64,000 nucleotides of DNA from JAIOSM01 sp023143455 (GTDB lineage Bacteria > Desulfobacterota > Desulfobacteria > Desulfobacterales > Desulfobacteraceae), in assembly GCA_030632885.1 (NCBI GenBank), contig DAOVTW010000006.1:21201-85200 (forward strand), in the 5' to 3' direction. The notes beneath the pieces were generated by a model that was not told where the DNA came from, did not search any database, and saw only the letters and a program-made list of their open reading frames with translations. A program made the translations under genes and the position numbers. Below are positions 44,026-53,693 of this stretch, piece by piece. The stretch's first letter is position 1; every line of letters begins with the position of its first letter.

Positions 44026-44926
44026 TTATCTCTCCGCTCTTTCGATGAGGACCATGGGTTGAAGCCACAAAATCTATTATCTGTAAAGCTATATCAATGC
44101 CGGTTGCCGCCTCAAGCCCTTTAAATCCCGGGGAATAGTTAGCTTCAATTACCACGGGCTGGCAATCATTTTCTATAATAAGGTCAATTCCGGCTATTGC
44201 AAGACCACATGCCTTGGCAGCTTTAAGGGCAAGTTCCTCTAAATCTTTGGGTAATTCAAATTTTTGAGCCACTCCTTTCTGATGGATATTGGCTCGGAAA
44301 TTATCCTTTTGAGGTTCTAATTTCATGGCTCCGACCACCTTATCACCTATAACCAGAACACGGATATCTATCCGTTTTTCAGGCGGCAAAAATTGCTGCA
44401 CAAGAACACCTTTGCGGTCTTTTAAGTGCTGGTCAAGAAACACCAGAGCATTCTTTGTATCATTGACTTTAATCACTCCAGTGCCACCCATGCCATCTAC
44501 CTGCTTGATAATAACAGGGAAGCCCTCAAGTCGATTAACCGCCTCCATAAAAAGCTCTTTTTTTGTAATAAAATATGTATCAGGGACTGCTATGCCTGAT
44601 GACATTAAAACCTGTAAGGTGATGTACTGATTTCTTGTAATTGTAATACTGTTAAGATCATTAACAAGCGGAATCTTAAGTTTATTAAACTGGCGCAACA
44701 GTACAAGACCATAGTCACCCATGGGAGAACCCTGCCGAGGCATGATAACATCCAAATTGTCTGCAATTGAATCAATATAATATTCAAATGTATTGTTTTT
44801 TATTCCTGCTATCATATCATAGGGATTTATCAGAATAATCTTATGCCCTTGCTTTTTGGCAGCTTCCCTTAATCTGCTGTTAGGATGAAAGCTAAAATCA
44901 TTAACAGTTAAAATCCCGATATTCAT
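44012..44926 (-). CDS. RimK-like ATP-grasp ligase
   Basis: 304 residues from ATG 44926, which overlaps the preceding stop (TAATG); an alternative ATG lies 5 codons upstream. The ATP-grasp fold is clear: GFPVIIKQVDGMGGTGVIKV (about 136-155), VLVQQFLPPEKRIDIRVLVI (about 173) with the RxDIRV metal/substrate region, and IAGIDLIIENDCQPVVIEANYSPG (about 245) with acidic Mg residues. The closest named kin are RimK (adds glutamates) and LysX-type ligases acting on a C-terminal or side-chain carboxylate. In this cluster it is the probable peptide-bond-forming enzyme. Confidence 0.92.
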   Translation of the reverse strand: MNIGILTVNDFSFHPNSRLREAAKKQGHKIILINPYDMIAGIKNNTFEYYIDSIADNLDVIMPRQGSPMGDYGLVLLRQFNKLKIPLVNDLNSITITRNQYITLQVLMSSGIAVPDTYFITKKELFMEAVNRLEGFPVIIKQVDGMGGTGVIKVNDTKNALVFLDQHLKDRKGVLVQQFLPPEKRIDIRVLVIGDKVVGAMKLEPQKDNFRANIHQKGVAQKFELPKDLEELALKAAKACGLAIAGIDLIIENDCQPVVIEANYSPGFKGLEAATGIDIALQIIDFVASTHGPHRKSGEINENI

Positions 44927-46701
44927 TATTTTATATCCCATTCTTTATCAATCATATGTTCAGGCATCCATAATCCCATCTCCTTGCCAACCTTTTCACT
45001 AAAATAGGTAACAATTTTTCTGGTCTTATTCCGCAAAGCGATTTTTTGAGTTGCCTTGTTATCTTCACCTATAATGGAAAATATTTTATAGTTTTCTACC
45101 CTTTGTGTAAGACCTTCAAGGAGTCTTGCCCCTACCCCAAGAGCTCTGTATTCCGGCCGCACAGATGTATAACCCCGTTCAACAAAATTATTAAAATCAA
45201 GCCCGGTTATTGAATTAATCCTTTTAATAAACTCATCTCTTGGATGTTTAAGACTTGAATTTCCAACAATGACTCCATTTTCCATGGCATAAGCTATCAA
45301 ATATGCTTTTTCAAGATTAGATCTTACGAATTTTGTATCCACAGATCCCCCAGCCTCAACCATTTTACATATTTCATCTAAAAATCCTTCAGGCAAATCA
45401 TCAGACTTTTTAAAATGAAAGGTTATATTCTCTCCCAGAGAAAAAACTGAATTCTTATCAGCATCATACCGCGTGCAGAACATCTTTTTCTTACCGAATT
45501 TTTTTAAGTACAACAAAAGATAAACAGGATCAGCAAGCATTTCCCATAAGGGTGTGCCAGGTATTGGCGCAGTAATGGAATAAGGTTGTAAAGATGGGTC
45601 AATCTTCTTAATACTTGATTCATTATAAGAATCATGATGATCTGAAAACGTGTAAGAATGAGCAATATTAGGGTTAGAAGATATAAAGACCAAAAGATCA
45701 TTTTTTAATGCTTTATCTGTATCATCCAATATATTTATATGATTCCATATCCCTTGCTTTGATACATCCCACAATTGACTTTTCAAAAGTTTGCTATTTT
45801 TTGAAGAGCTATCCCATTGAACCATGAGTGTTTCATTATCAAACATAAACCCTTTGGCACAGGCTTGCTCGGTTAGTCTTGATACTGATGGTATCGACAG
45901 AACAAGTTCGGGCACCAGGTAATCATTTAGCGGCAATCCCACAAAATCAGGAGCAATCTTAGTGAAGTCAATTCTGATTTGCGAAAAGTCTTCCATCCAG
46001 TGAAATAAGGAATCAAAATCATTGATAGAAAAAATATGGTCAAACTCCAAATTAGAATCCAAGGATAAATCCGGGGCTAAAAATGCCACAACTTTGGTCT
46101 TTAAAGAATTTGATTTAAGAAAAACAGCCATTGTTTTAGAAGCAATGATTTGAGACTGAGAAGTTATAAAAAAAAGAGCTGTATCCGGGCAAAAGTCAAC
46201 AAGTCTGTCAGAAAACCCCTCATTGCAAAGAGCATCAAATACATTATTGTTTCCTCCACAATAAGAATCCCACCTTATTCTGGATGGGAAAAAAGCATAT
46301 GACATTAATAAAAGCAGGTCATCAATCAGCCCTTTTGCTTTCATCAACTTTTCAGGTTCGAAAAAAGAATCTGTTCTTAAAATATCCAAAGAAGTATCAT
46401 TATTCACAACTCTTTTATACAATAGCTCCAAAATATCATAGTCAGCCTCATGAATAATCTTTTCTGATCTTTTTGTTTCAATCATCTGAATATATTCTTT
46501 TATGCGATGCTTAGATAAAACATGGTTCAAAAAGAAATCAAGATTAGCATCATATTGCATAACACCAATATTTGAATTTGACAGACAGCCTGCCACCATG
46601 GCACTATTTAATGAAGGCATGGCAGGACTTGTAACCGGAGGATTGATTAACATCACATCTGTTTTTCTCTTTTCTTCGATGGTCATATTGCACAATATCA
46701 A
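44926..46701 (-). CDS. Degenerate B12-binding/radical-SAM-like region fused to GNAT acetyltransferase
   Basis: 591 residues. The N-terminal segment (about 12-55, VMLINPPVTSPAMPSLNSAM) has the strand-and-PP turn pattern of cobalamin-binding radical SAM proteins. The following region (about 55-430) retains GIWNHINILDD-like and ITAPIPGTPLWEML stretches typical of such proteins, but I find no CxxxCxxC iron-sulfur motif, so radical chemistry is unlikely. The C-terminal 150 residues are a GNAT with acetyl-CoA loop RPEYRALGVGARLLEGL (about 512-528). It likely acylates a product of the neighbouring ligases. First gene of the cluster; promoter is in the divergent region ahead of hsdM. Confidence 0.8.
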   Translation of the reverse strand: MILCNMTIEEKRKTDVMLINPPVTSPAMPSLNSAMVAGCLSNSNIGVMQYDANLDFFLNHVLSKHRIKEYIQMIETKRSEKIIHEADYDILELLYKRVVNNDTSLDILRTDSFFEPEKLMKAKGLIDDLLLLMSYAFFPSRIRWDSYCGGNNNVFDALCNEGFSDRLVDFCPDTALFFITSQSQIIASKTMAVFLKSNSLKTKVVAFLAPDLSLDSNLEFDHIFSINDFDSLFHWMEDFSQIRIDFTKIAPDFVGLPLNDYLVPELVLSIPSVSRLTEQACAKGFMFDNETLMVQWDSSSKNSKLLKSQLWDVSKQGIWNHINILDDTDKALKNDLLVFISSNPNIAHSYTFSDHHDSYNESSIKKIDPSLQPYSITAPIPGTPLWEMLADPVYLLLYLKKFGKKKMFCTRYDADKNSVFSLGENITFHFKKSDDLPEGFLDEICKMVEAGGSVDTKFVRSNLEKAYLIAYAMENGVIVGNSSLKHPRDEFIKRINSITGLDFNNFVERGYTSVRPEYRALGVGARLLEGLTQRVENYKIFSIIGEDNKATQKIALRNKTRKIVTYFSEKVGKEMGLWMPEHMIDKEWDIK

Positions 46702-46914
46702 GAAATATCATGAATATCCAGACCCTTTCATTTCAAAACAAACACTTTGATACAGGCTTTCTCATTGACATCATATTTAAAGTATAATAATTCTCAAAAG
46801 AACGTTTAAACAGGACTTATAATGCTATGCGTGATATTCACAAATAAGGAATAAAAATTCCATACCAAAAACTTCCGCTGTCCATGACGGGGAAAAAAGG
46901 AATTAAGTCAATTA

Positions 46915-48477
46915 ATGGCGAAACAAAACAAGAAACAAAAATCCATCGAAGAAACTCTCTGGGACAGTGCCAATAAGCTAAGAGGCTCTGTTGAATCAGC
47001 TGAATATAAACATGTTGTTTTAGGATTGATCTTCCTTAAATTTGCCAGTGATAAATTTGAACATCGAAAAGAAGAACTCATTGATGAGGGAAAAGAAAAG
47101 TACCTTGAAATGAAAGAATTCTACAATATGAAGAATGTGTTCTTTCTGCCTGAAATATCTCGATGGGGTTTTATTATAAAAAATTCAAAACAAAATGATA
47201 TTGCATTAAAAATTGATACTGCGCTTCATACGGTTGAAAAAAACAATCCAGCATTAAAAGGAGCTTTACCTGATAACTATTTTTCAAGGTTGCAATTGGA
47301 AGTGAGTAAACTATCTGCCCTGCTTGATACCATAAATAATATTGATACAATCAAAGATAAAGAGCAGGATATTGTTGGCAGAGTTTATGAATATTTTTTA
47401 AAGAAATTTGCCATTGCAGAAGGTAAAGGAAAAGGAGAATTTTACACTCCAAAAACAATTGTAAATTTGATTGCAGAAATGATTGAGCCATATAAAGGTA
47501 AAATTTATGACCCCTGTTGTGGTTCAGGTGGAATGTTTGTTCAGTCCATTAAGTTTATTGAAAATCATCATGGAAATAAAAAAGAGATCTCTATTTATGG
47601 ACAGGAATACACAAACACAACCTACAAACTTGCCAAAATGAACCTTGCCATAAGAGGTATTTCAGCAAATCTTGGTGATATTGCAGCCAATACATTTTCA
47701 AATGATCAGCATAAAGATCTGAAAGCTGATTTTATTATGGCAAATCCACCATTTAATCAAAAAGACTGGCGAGAAGCAACAGAATTGATTGATGATCCAA
47801 GATGGCAGGGCTATGATGTACCGCCAAAATCCAATGCAAATTATGGCTGGATACTCAATATGGTTTCAAAGCTATCTGAAAATGGTGTGGCAGGGTTCCT
47901 TCTTGCCAATGGAGCCTTATCAGGTGGTGGCGACGAGTATAAAATTCGGAAAAAACTAATTGAGAATAATTTGATAGAAGCAATTGTTATTTTACCTCAA
48001 AAAATGTTTTTCACTACAAACATCAGTGTTACCCTATGGATTTTAAATAATAATAAAACAGAAAGAGTTGTTGAGCGTCCTGGTGAAAACAGAGATTATC
48101 GTAACAGGAAAAATGAAATTCTTTTTATGGATTTACGTCAATGGGGAGAGCCTTTTGAGAAAAAATTTATTCAATTCTCTGAACAGCACATAAAAGATAT
48201 TGCAGAAACATATCACGGCTGGCAGCAAAAAGGTTCTGATTATAAAGATGTACCTGAATACTGCTTTTCTGCAACAAAAGAAGATGTAATAAAAAAAGAT
48301 TATTCCCTTGTACCAAGCAAATATATTGAGTTTGTAAACCGTGATGAAAACATTGATTTTGATGAAAAAATGAAAACATTACAAATTGAGTTTTCAGAAC
48401 TTTTAAAAGAAGAAGGACAATCTAAAAAAGATTTACTTAATGTATTTAGAGAGTTGGGTTATGAAATCGAATTATAA
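46915..48477 (+). CDS. hsdM: Type I restriction-modification DNA methyltransferase subunit HsdM
   Basis: 520 residues. The N-terminal helical HsdM domain (about 10-140) is followed by the N6-adenine methyltransferase core: KGEFYTPKTIVNLIAEM, motif I DPCCGSGGMF (about 198-207), catalytic motif IV NPPFN (about 278-282). It methylates adenine in the recognition site specified by HsdS. Start ATG 46915. It is divergent from the GNAT-fusion gene across 213 bases and overlaps hsdS by 17 bases. Confidence 0.96.
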   Translation: MAKQNKKQKSIEETLWDSANKLRGSVESAEYKHVVLGLIFLKFASDKFEHRKEELIDEGKEKYLEMKEFYNMKNVFFLPEISRWGFIIKNSKQNDIALKIDTALHTVEKNNPALKGALPDNYFSRLQLEVSKLSALLDTINNIDTIKDKEQDIVGRVYEYFLKKFAIAEGKGKGEFYTPKTIVNLIAEMIEPYKGKIYDPCCGSGGMFVQSIKFIENHHGNKKEISIYGQEYTNTTYKLAKMNLAIRGISANLGDIAANTFSNDQHKDLKADFIMANPPFNQKDWREATELIDDPRWQGYDVPPKSNANYGWILNMVSKLSENGVAGFLLANGALSGGGDEYKIRKKLIENNLIEAIVILPQKMFFTTNISVTLWILNNNKTERVVERPGENRDYRNRKNEILFMDLRQWGEPFEKKFIQFSEQHIKDIAETYHGWQQKGSDYKDVPEYCFSATKEDVIKKDYSLVPSKYIEFVNRDENIDFDEKMKTLQIEFSELLKEEGQSKKDLLNVFRELGYEIEL

Positions 48478-49708
48478 AAGAATTGGTGATTATATCCGGC
48501 TTGTTAAAGTAAAAAATACAGACGATAAGCTCAAATTACTTTTGGGTATAAACATTAACAAATATTTTATGCCTTCTGTTGCTAATGTTGTTGAAACAAA
48601 TCTATCAAAATACAAAGTTGTAAGACCATATCAATTTGCTTGCAATAGAATGCATGTTGGCAGGGATTATAGATTGCCAATAGCTTTATCAAAATTTGAT
48701 TATGATTTTATTATTTCTCCTGCTTATGATGTTTTTGAAATAATTGATGAAACATTATTGTTGCCAGAATATTTAATGATGTGGTTCTCAAGACCGGAAT
48801 TTGATAGAAACTCTTGGTTTTTTACAGATACCGATGTTAGAGGAAAACTTGGTTGGGATTCTTTCTGTGATATGCAACTCCCAATCCCTGATATTGCAAA
48901 GCAAAAAGCCATAGTAAAAGAGCACAACACCATCGCAAACCGCATAAAACTAAACGAAAAGCTAAACCAAAAACTGGAAGAAACCGCCCAGGCTATTTAT
49001 AAAGAATGGTTTGTGGATTTTAACTTTCCAATGACAACCGAACAAGCTGAGGCACTTGGCAAACCAGAACTTGAAGGCAAACCGTATAAAGCTAATGGTG
49101 GAGAGATGGTTTGGAATGAGGAATTGGGGAGCGATATTCCGCTGGAGTGGGGAGTGGAACCATTTACAAAAGTAGTTAATTTAAAAGGTGGTGGCACTCC
49201 TAGTACATCAATAAAAAATTATTGGAATGGTAATATACCATTTTTTACACCTTCCGATGTTTCTTGCTCTTTTTATTCTATTATTACTGAGAAAAACATT
49301 ACTCAATTCGGGCTTCAAAATTGTAGTAGCAGACTATATCCTAAAGATACGGTTTTTGTAACCGCCAGAGGAACTGTGGGTGCCGTGGCTGTTGCCGGAA
49401 AAGAAATGGCAATGAATCAAAGTTGTTACGCTATATTAGGGTTTGAAAAATTCAATCAGTTTTTTGTTCACCAATTAACTTTGTATACAGTCAAAAAATT
49501 GAAAAAAGAAGCTCTCGGGGCTGTTTTTAATGCCTTAGTTACAAAGGACTTTGATGGTCAATCAGTTGTCGAACCAAAAACAGAAATTGTGAAGTTATTC
49601 GGTCGAAAAAACCAATACATATACGATTATATTTTAAGCCAAGTGAGTCAGAATATAATGCTTTATAATTATAAAGCATTGATATTATCAAAAATGACAA
49701 AAGTGTAA
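48461..49708 (+). CDS. hsdS: Type I specificity subunit HsdS
   Basis: 415 residues from ATG 48461 (17-base overlap with hsdM; an earlier ATG at 48440 lies inside hsdM). Two target-recognition domains (about 1-160 and 220-380) are separated by a conserved helical region with ETAQAIYKEWFVDFNFPM (about 184-201), and the C-terminal helix ends ALILSKMTKV as expected. The second domain starts with the typical VNLKGGGTPSTSIKNYWNG. Both domains appear complete, so the enzyme should recognise a bipartite site; the site itself cannot be deduced. Confidence 0.94.
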   Translation: MKSNYKRIGDYIRLVKVKNTDDKLKLLLGININKYFMPSVANVVETNLSKYKVVRPYQFACNRMHVGRDYRLPIALSKFDYDFIISPAYDVFEIIDETLLLPEYLMMWFSRPEFDRNSWFFTDTDVRGKLGWDSFCDMQLPIPDIAKQKAIVKEHNTIANRIKLNEKLNQKLEETAQAIYKEWFVDFNFPMTTEQAEALGKPELEGKPYKANGGEMVWNEELGSDIPLEWGVEPFTKVVNLKGGGTPSTSIKNYWNGNIPFFTPSDVSCSFYSIITEKNITQFGLQNCSSRLYPKDTVFVTARGTVGAVAVAGKEMAMNQSCYAILGFEKFNQFFVHQLTLYTVKKLKKEALGAVFNALVTKDFDGQSVVEPKTEIVKLFGRKNQYIYDYILSQVSQNIMLYNYKALILSKMTKV

Positions 49709-49738
49709 AGGGTAATTCTTAGGGATGAATACCGAAAG

Positions 49739-52144
49739 ATGATTACAAAAATAAAAAACATTGGAAACTTAGCAATATTTGAAAATTTTGAATGGGACAA
49801 ATCAGTTCTTGATAAAGACAACAATGTTTGTGAATTCAAAATTATTAATGTCCTTTATGGTAGAAATTATTCAGGGAAAACAACTCTTTCCAGAATTTTG
49901 AGAGCAATGGAAACAGGAGAGCTTTCGAATAAATATGAGAATCCAAACTTCTGTGTTTCCCTAAAAGATGAGGATGACATAACACAAAACAACCTAAGAA
50001 ATCATAATAAAAAAATAAGAGTATTTAACGAGGATTTTGTAAAAGATAATTTGAAGTTTATTAGTAATCCAGATGAAAGTATAAATTCATTTGCTATTTT
50101 GGGTGAGGATAATAATGTTATTGAGGAAGAAATAAAAATTTTGAAAACTGAACTTGGCTCAAAAGAAGAAGATAAAGAAACAGGTTTATATTCAGATTTG
50201 AAAATAATTACTGATGAATTTAAAACAGCAACAGAAAGTCTACAAAATGCAAAAAAGAAATTGGATAACCAATTAAGCCAAAAAGCAACCGATAGAAAAT
50301 TAGGAATAAAGTATAAACCAGAACGATTTGGCGACCAAAATTATTCAATAATAAAACTTAGAAATGATATTGAGATTGTTATAAAAGATGACTTTGAAAT
50401 AATTACAAATGAGAAACAATCGGAATTAGATCAATTACTTACTGAAAAGACAATGGCAACCATTTCTTTTCTTTCAAAAATGAATCTGCACTTCAGCAAT
50501 TTTTCAGAACAAACTATACAATTGGTTGAAAAGAAAATTGGCGCTTCTGATAAAATTGAAGAACTGGTTAAAGATGCTATATTGAACAGATGGGTTAAAG
50601 ATGGTCGTAATCTTCATAAAGAAAAAAGGAAAGTTTGTGCCTTTTGCAATAATGCGATTAAAGATACAAGGTGGGCTGAGTTAGATAAGCATTTTGATAA
50701 AGAATCAGAAATTCTTGAAAATGAAATTGATACTTTAATCAAAAGTATTGAGAATGAAAAAAAATCTATTCCAACAGATTTTAACCCTAAAAATGAAAGT
50801 TATTATTCTAAATTTCATTCAGAATTAAAATTATTGACTGAAAAATATATCATACAATCAAAGAAATATAATAAATCATTGGATGCTTTAACAAAGCAGT
50901 TAGAAAAGCGTAAAAATGACTTAATTAATCCACAAGTATTTTCTCAACCAGATAATTTTGAAAAAGAAATTATTACAATTTGGGATGAGCTTGAGAAAAT
51001 TCGAACAGATTCAAACAACTTTACAAGTCTGTTAGGTGAAAAACAAACAAAGGCAAAAAAAATATTGAGATTACGTGAAGTTCATGATTTTATTGGAACA
51101 ATACAGTATTCCAATGAAATCGACGTAATTAATGGTTTAAAAGAAAAAGTAGAGAAATTAGAAACAAAGGAAACTAAATTTTCCGATATGATTGATGGAA
51201 AAATTAACTTGATTGAAACAAAAAAAAGACTTCTAAAAGACGAAAGTAAAGGAGCTGATAAGGTTAATGAATACTTAAATGACTTTTTGGGCCACAATTT
51301 TCTTTCATTAAAAGCTGTAGAGTTTCAAGAAGAAGGCGATACAAAAAAACAATTTAGATTTGAAATTACAAGAGATGGCAAAAAAGCTTATCATTTAAGC
51401 GAAGGTGAATGTAGCTTGATAGCCTTTTGCTATTTTATGGGACGGTTAGAAGATGTTGAAACAAAAAATACTAAACCAATAATATGGATTGATGATCCTG
51501 TTTCAAGCTTAGATGGAAATCATATTTTCTTTGTTTACAGCCTTATTAGTGCTGAAATTGTTGCCAAAAATAATTTTGAACAATTGTTTCTTTCCACCCA
51601 TAATTTAAATTTTCTAAAATATTTAAAGAGGCTTAACGGTAAATTTTTAAATCACAATTTAAAATATCAAGAATTTTCTAAAGATTATTTTATTATCAAT
51701 AGGCTTGGTAAATTTTCTTCTATTTTATTAATGCCTGAGTATTTAAAAAAATATGTAACAGAATTTAATTATTTATTTCATCAAATCTATGCTTGTTCTT
51801 CCATTGATGTAATCAATGATACCAATTACTCAATTTTTTATAACTTCGGCAACAACGCAAGAAAATTTTTAGAAATGTTTCTTTATTACAAATATCCAGA
51901 TAGTTCATCACAGATGGATAAAATGGAGAAGTTTTTTGGTAAGAAAAAAATGCCAGCAATTCTTACAAACAGAATCAACAATGAATATTCACATTTAACA
52001 AGCGGTTTTGAAAGAGGCTCTTTGCCTATTGAAGTTCCAGAGATGAAATCAGCTGCTTCCTTAATATTGAAAAGAATCAAATTAACAGATAAAGAGCAGT
52101 ATGAATCTTTGCTAAAAAGTATAGATGCTGAAGAAACACAATGA
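49739..52144 (+). CDS. rloC: RloC-like zinc-hook anticodon nuclease
   Basis: 801 residues. ABC-type ATPase halves surround a long coiled coil: Walker A GRNYSGKTTL (41-50), signature LSEGECSLIAF (about 552), Walker B IIWIDDPVSSLDG and switch His STHNLNF. The coiled coil contains a Rad50-like zinc hook CAFC (C300, C303). Near the C-terminus lies the catalytic triad described for PrrC/RloC nucleases: R708 and E712 in NARKFLEMF and H752 in NEYSHLTSG. Such proteins cleave tRNA anticodon loops after DNA damage or when restriction is blocked. Placement between hsdS and hsdR is a known guard arrangement. Confidence 0.9.
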   Translation: MITKIKNIGNLAIFENFEWDKSVLDKDNNVCEFKIINVLYGRNYSGKTTLSRILRAMETGELSNKYENPNFCVSLKDEDDITQNNLRNHNKKIRVFNEDFVKDNLKFISNPDESINSFAILGEDNNVIEEEIKILKTELGSKEEDKETGLYSDLKIITDEFKTATESLQNAKKKLDNQLSQKATDRKLGIKYKPERFGDQNYSIIKLRNDIEIVIKDDFEIITNEKQSELDQLLTEKTMATISFLSKMNLHFSNFSEQTIQLVEKKIGASDKIEELVKDAILNRWVKDGRNLHKEKRKVCAFCNNAIKDTRWAELDKHFDKESEILENEIDTLIKSIENEKKSIPTDFNPKNESYYSKFHSELKLLTEKYIIQSKKYNKSLDALTKQLEKRKNDLINPQVFSQPDNFEKEIITIWDELEKIRTDSNNFTSLLGEKQTKAKKILRLREVHDFIGTIQYSNEIDVINGLKEKVEKLETKETKFSDMIDGKINLIETKKRLLKDESKGADKVNEYLNDFLGHNFLSLKAVEFQEEGDTKKQFRFEITRDGKKAYHLSEGECSLIAFCYFMGRLEDVETKNTKPIIWIDDPVSSLDGNHIFFVYSLISAEIVAKNNFEQLFLSTHNLNFLKYLKRLNGKFLNHNLKYQEFSKDYFIINRLGKFSSILLMPEYLKKYVTEFNYLFHQIYACSSIDVINDTNYSIFYNFGNNARKFLEMFLYYKYPDSSSQMDKMEKFFGKKKMPAILTNRINNEYSHLTSGFERGSLPIEVPEMKSAASLILKRIKLTDKEQYESLLKSIDAEETQ

Positions 52145-52205
52145 ATAACAACCAACTAATAATATACCAAGCCAAAGATTGAAAAAGAAAAATGGAACTG
52201 AGAAA

Positions 52206-53693
52206 ATGAGCATATTAGTAAGCATAGAAAATTTATTATCCGGGAACTTTGTAGAAGGAGCCCGTATGGAATTCAAAGAAGGTTGGAATCCAACTGCTGT
52301 TATGCGATCAGTGTGTGCATTTGCTAATGATTTTGAAAATGAAGGCAGTGGCTATATCATAATAGGAGTTAGTGAAAAAAACGGCAAAACAATAAGACCT
52401 GTTAAAGGCTTTAACCCGGATAGCTTTGAGAGAATACAAAAGGAAATGATCGGATATTGCAATTTAATGCAGCCCTCTTATGCACCAAGGCTTTCTCTTG
52501 AAGGTATAGACGGGAAACAAGTATTGGTGATATGGATACCTGCTGGTACTAATCGACCTTACAAAATACCTGATGATGTTTTGGCAAAACATAAAATCTA
52601 TAACTACAGAATCAGGCAATATTCGAGTAGCGTAATTCCCAATGCAGAGCAAGATGAAGAGCTGATTCAGCTTACAGCTAAAATACCTTTTGATGATAGA
52701 GTGAATTCTCATACGAATGTTGATGAATTAAGTTTTGCATTAATGCGGGAGCATTTATCAAAAACAAAAAGCAAACTTTATCAGGAAAGTGCTTCAATGT
52801 CTGTGGAAGAATTGGCTGATAAAATGAATCTGAGCCAAGGAGCAAAAGAGCATTTGTTTCCTAAAAATGTGGGTTTGCTTATGTTCTCAGAAAACCCTGA
52901 TAAGTTTTTTAATGGCGTGCAGATAGATGTTGTTGAGTTTCCAGATGGATTGGGAGCAAAAGAATTTAATGAAAAGACTTTTAAAGGAACCATTCAAAAA
53001 CAATTAACTGATGCGCTATCATATTTAAAAGCAAATATTATAAAAAGCAAAGTCATCAAATATGCAGACAGGGCTGAGTCTGATACAGTTTTTAACTATC
53101 CCTATGAAGCATTGGAAGAATCTTTAGCCAATGCAGTTTATCATCGAAACTATGAATTGCGTGATCCCATTGAAGTAAGAGTGCTTCCTGATACTATAGA
53201 AATAATTAGTTACAATGGTGTTGATCCCTCGCTTAAGCAGATTGATTTTGATAGAGGTGTTGTTAAAGCCAGGAGATATAGAAACAGAAGAATCGGTGAA
53301 TTTTTAAAAGAGTTAAATCTTACAGAAGGAAGAGGGACAGGACTTCCAACAATATTAAGAGTACTCAGCAAAAATGGATCAAGTGCCCCAATATTTGACA
53401 CAAACGAACCTGAAAGAAGTTTTTTTATTACTGAATTGCTCATTCATCCTGACTTTCATGGAGGGTTGGTAGAAGGGTTGGTAGAAGGGTTGGTAGATAG
53501 TCAAAAAAAGATAGTTGATTTAGTTATTGAAAACCCTAATATTTCTAAAAAAGAAATGTCTGAATATATTGGAATCAGTACAACTGCAATAGATAAAAAT
53601 ATTGCTGCATTAAAGAAAAAAAATATTATTAGAAGAATTGGTGGTGCAAAGGGCGGGCATTGGGAAATCCTAGAGATAGAGAATAAAAGATGA
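52206..53693 (+). CDS. AlbA_2/Schlafen-type ATP-binding protein with winged helix
   Basis: 495 residues from ATG 52206 (a TTG nine codons upstream is less likely). The N-terminal Schlafen/AlbA_2 domain (about 10-135) shows MEFKEGWNPTAVMRSVCAFAND and GSGYIIIGVSEKNG. A divergent ATPase-like C-domain includes EESLANAVYHRNYE (about 308) and GEFLKELNLTEGRGTGLPTI (about 370), followed by a Leu-Val-Glu-Gly repeat linker and a winged helix (KKEMSEYIGISTTAIDKNI). Proteins of this type often accompany type I systems. It may regulate the locus or sense RNA/DNA; function is inferred. It overlaps hsdR by 4 bases. Confidence 0.85.
   Translation: MSILVSIENLLSGNFVEGARMEFKEGWNPTAVMRSVCAFANDFENEGSGYIIIGVSEKNGKTIRPVKGFNPDSFERIQKEMIGYCNLMQPSYAPRLSLEGIDGKQVLVIWIPAGTNRPYKIPDDVLAKHKIYNYRIRQYSSSVIPNAEQDEELIQLTAKIPFDDRVNSHTNVDELSFALMREHLSKTKSKLYQESASMSVEELADKMNLSQGAKEHLFPKNVGLLMFSENPDKFFNGVQIDVVEFPDGLGAKEFNEKTFKGTIQKQLTDALSYLKANIIKSKVIKYADRAESDTVFNYPYEALEESLANAVYHRNYELRDPIEVRVLPDTIEIISYNGVDPSLKQIDFDRGVVKARRYRNRRIGEFLKELNLTEGRGTGLPTILRVLSKNGSSAPIFDTNEPERSFFITELLIHPDFHGGLVEGLVEGLVDSQKKIVDLVIENPNISKKEMSEYIGISTTAIDKNIAALKKKNIIRRIGGAKGGHWEILEIENKR
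53463..53497 (+). repeat. In-frame 12-bp tandem repeat (GGGTTGGTAGAA, 3 copies)
   Basis: Copies at 53463-53474, 53475-53486 and 53487-53497 (last incomplete by one base) encode LVEGLVEGLVD. Copy-number change would preserve the frame and lengthen or shorten the linker between the ATPase-like and winged-helix parts. Confidence 0.9.

Noticed and set aside
46760..46800. TTGACA with TATAAT ahead of hsdM
   Set aside because: The two hexamers are only about 12 bases apart, too close for a standard promoter.
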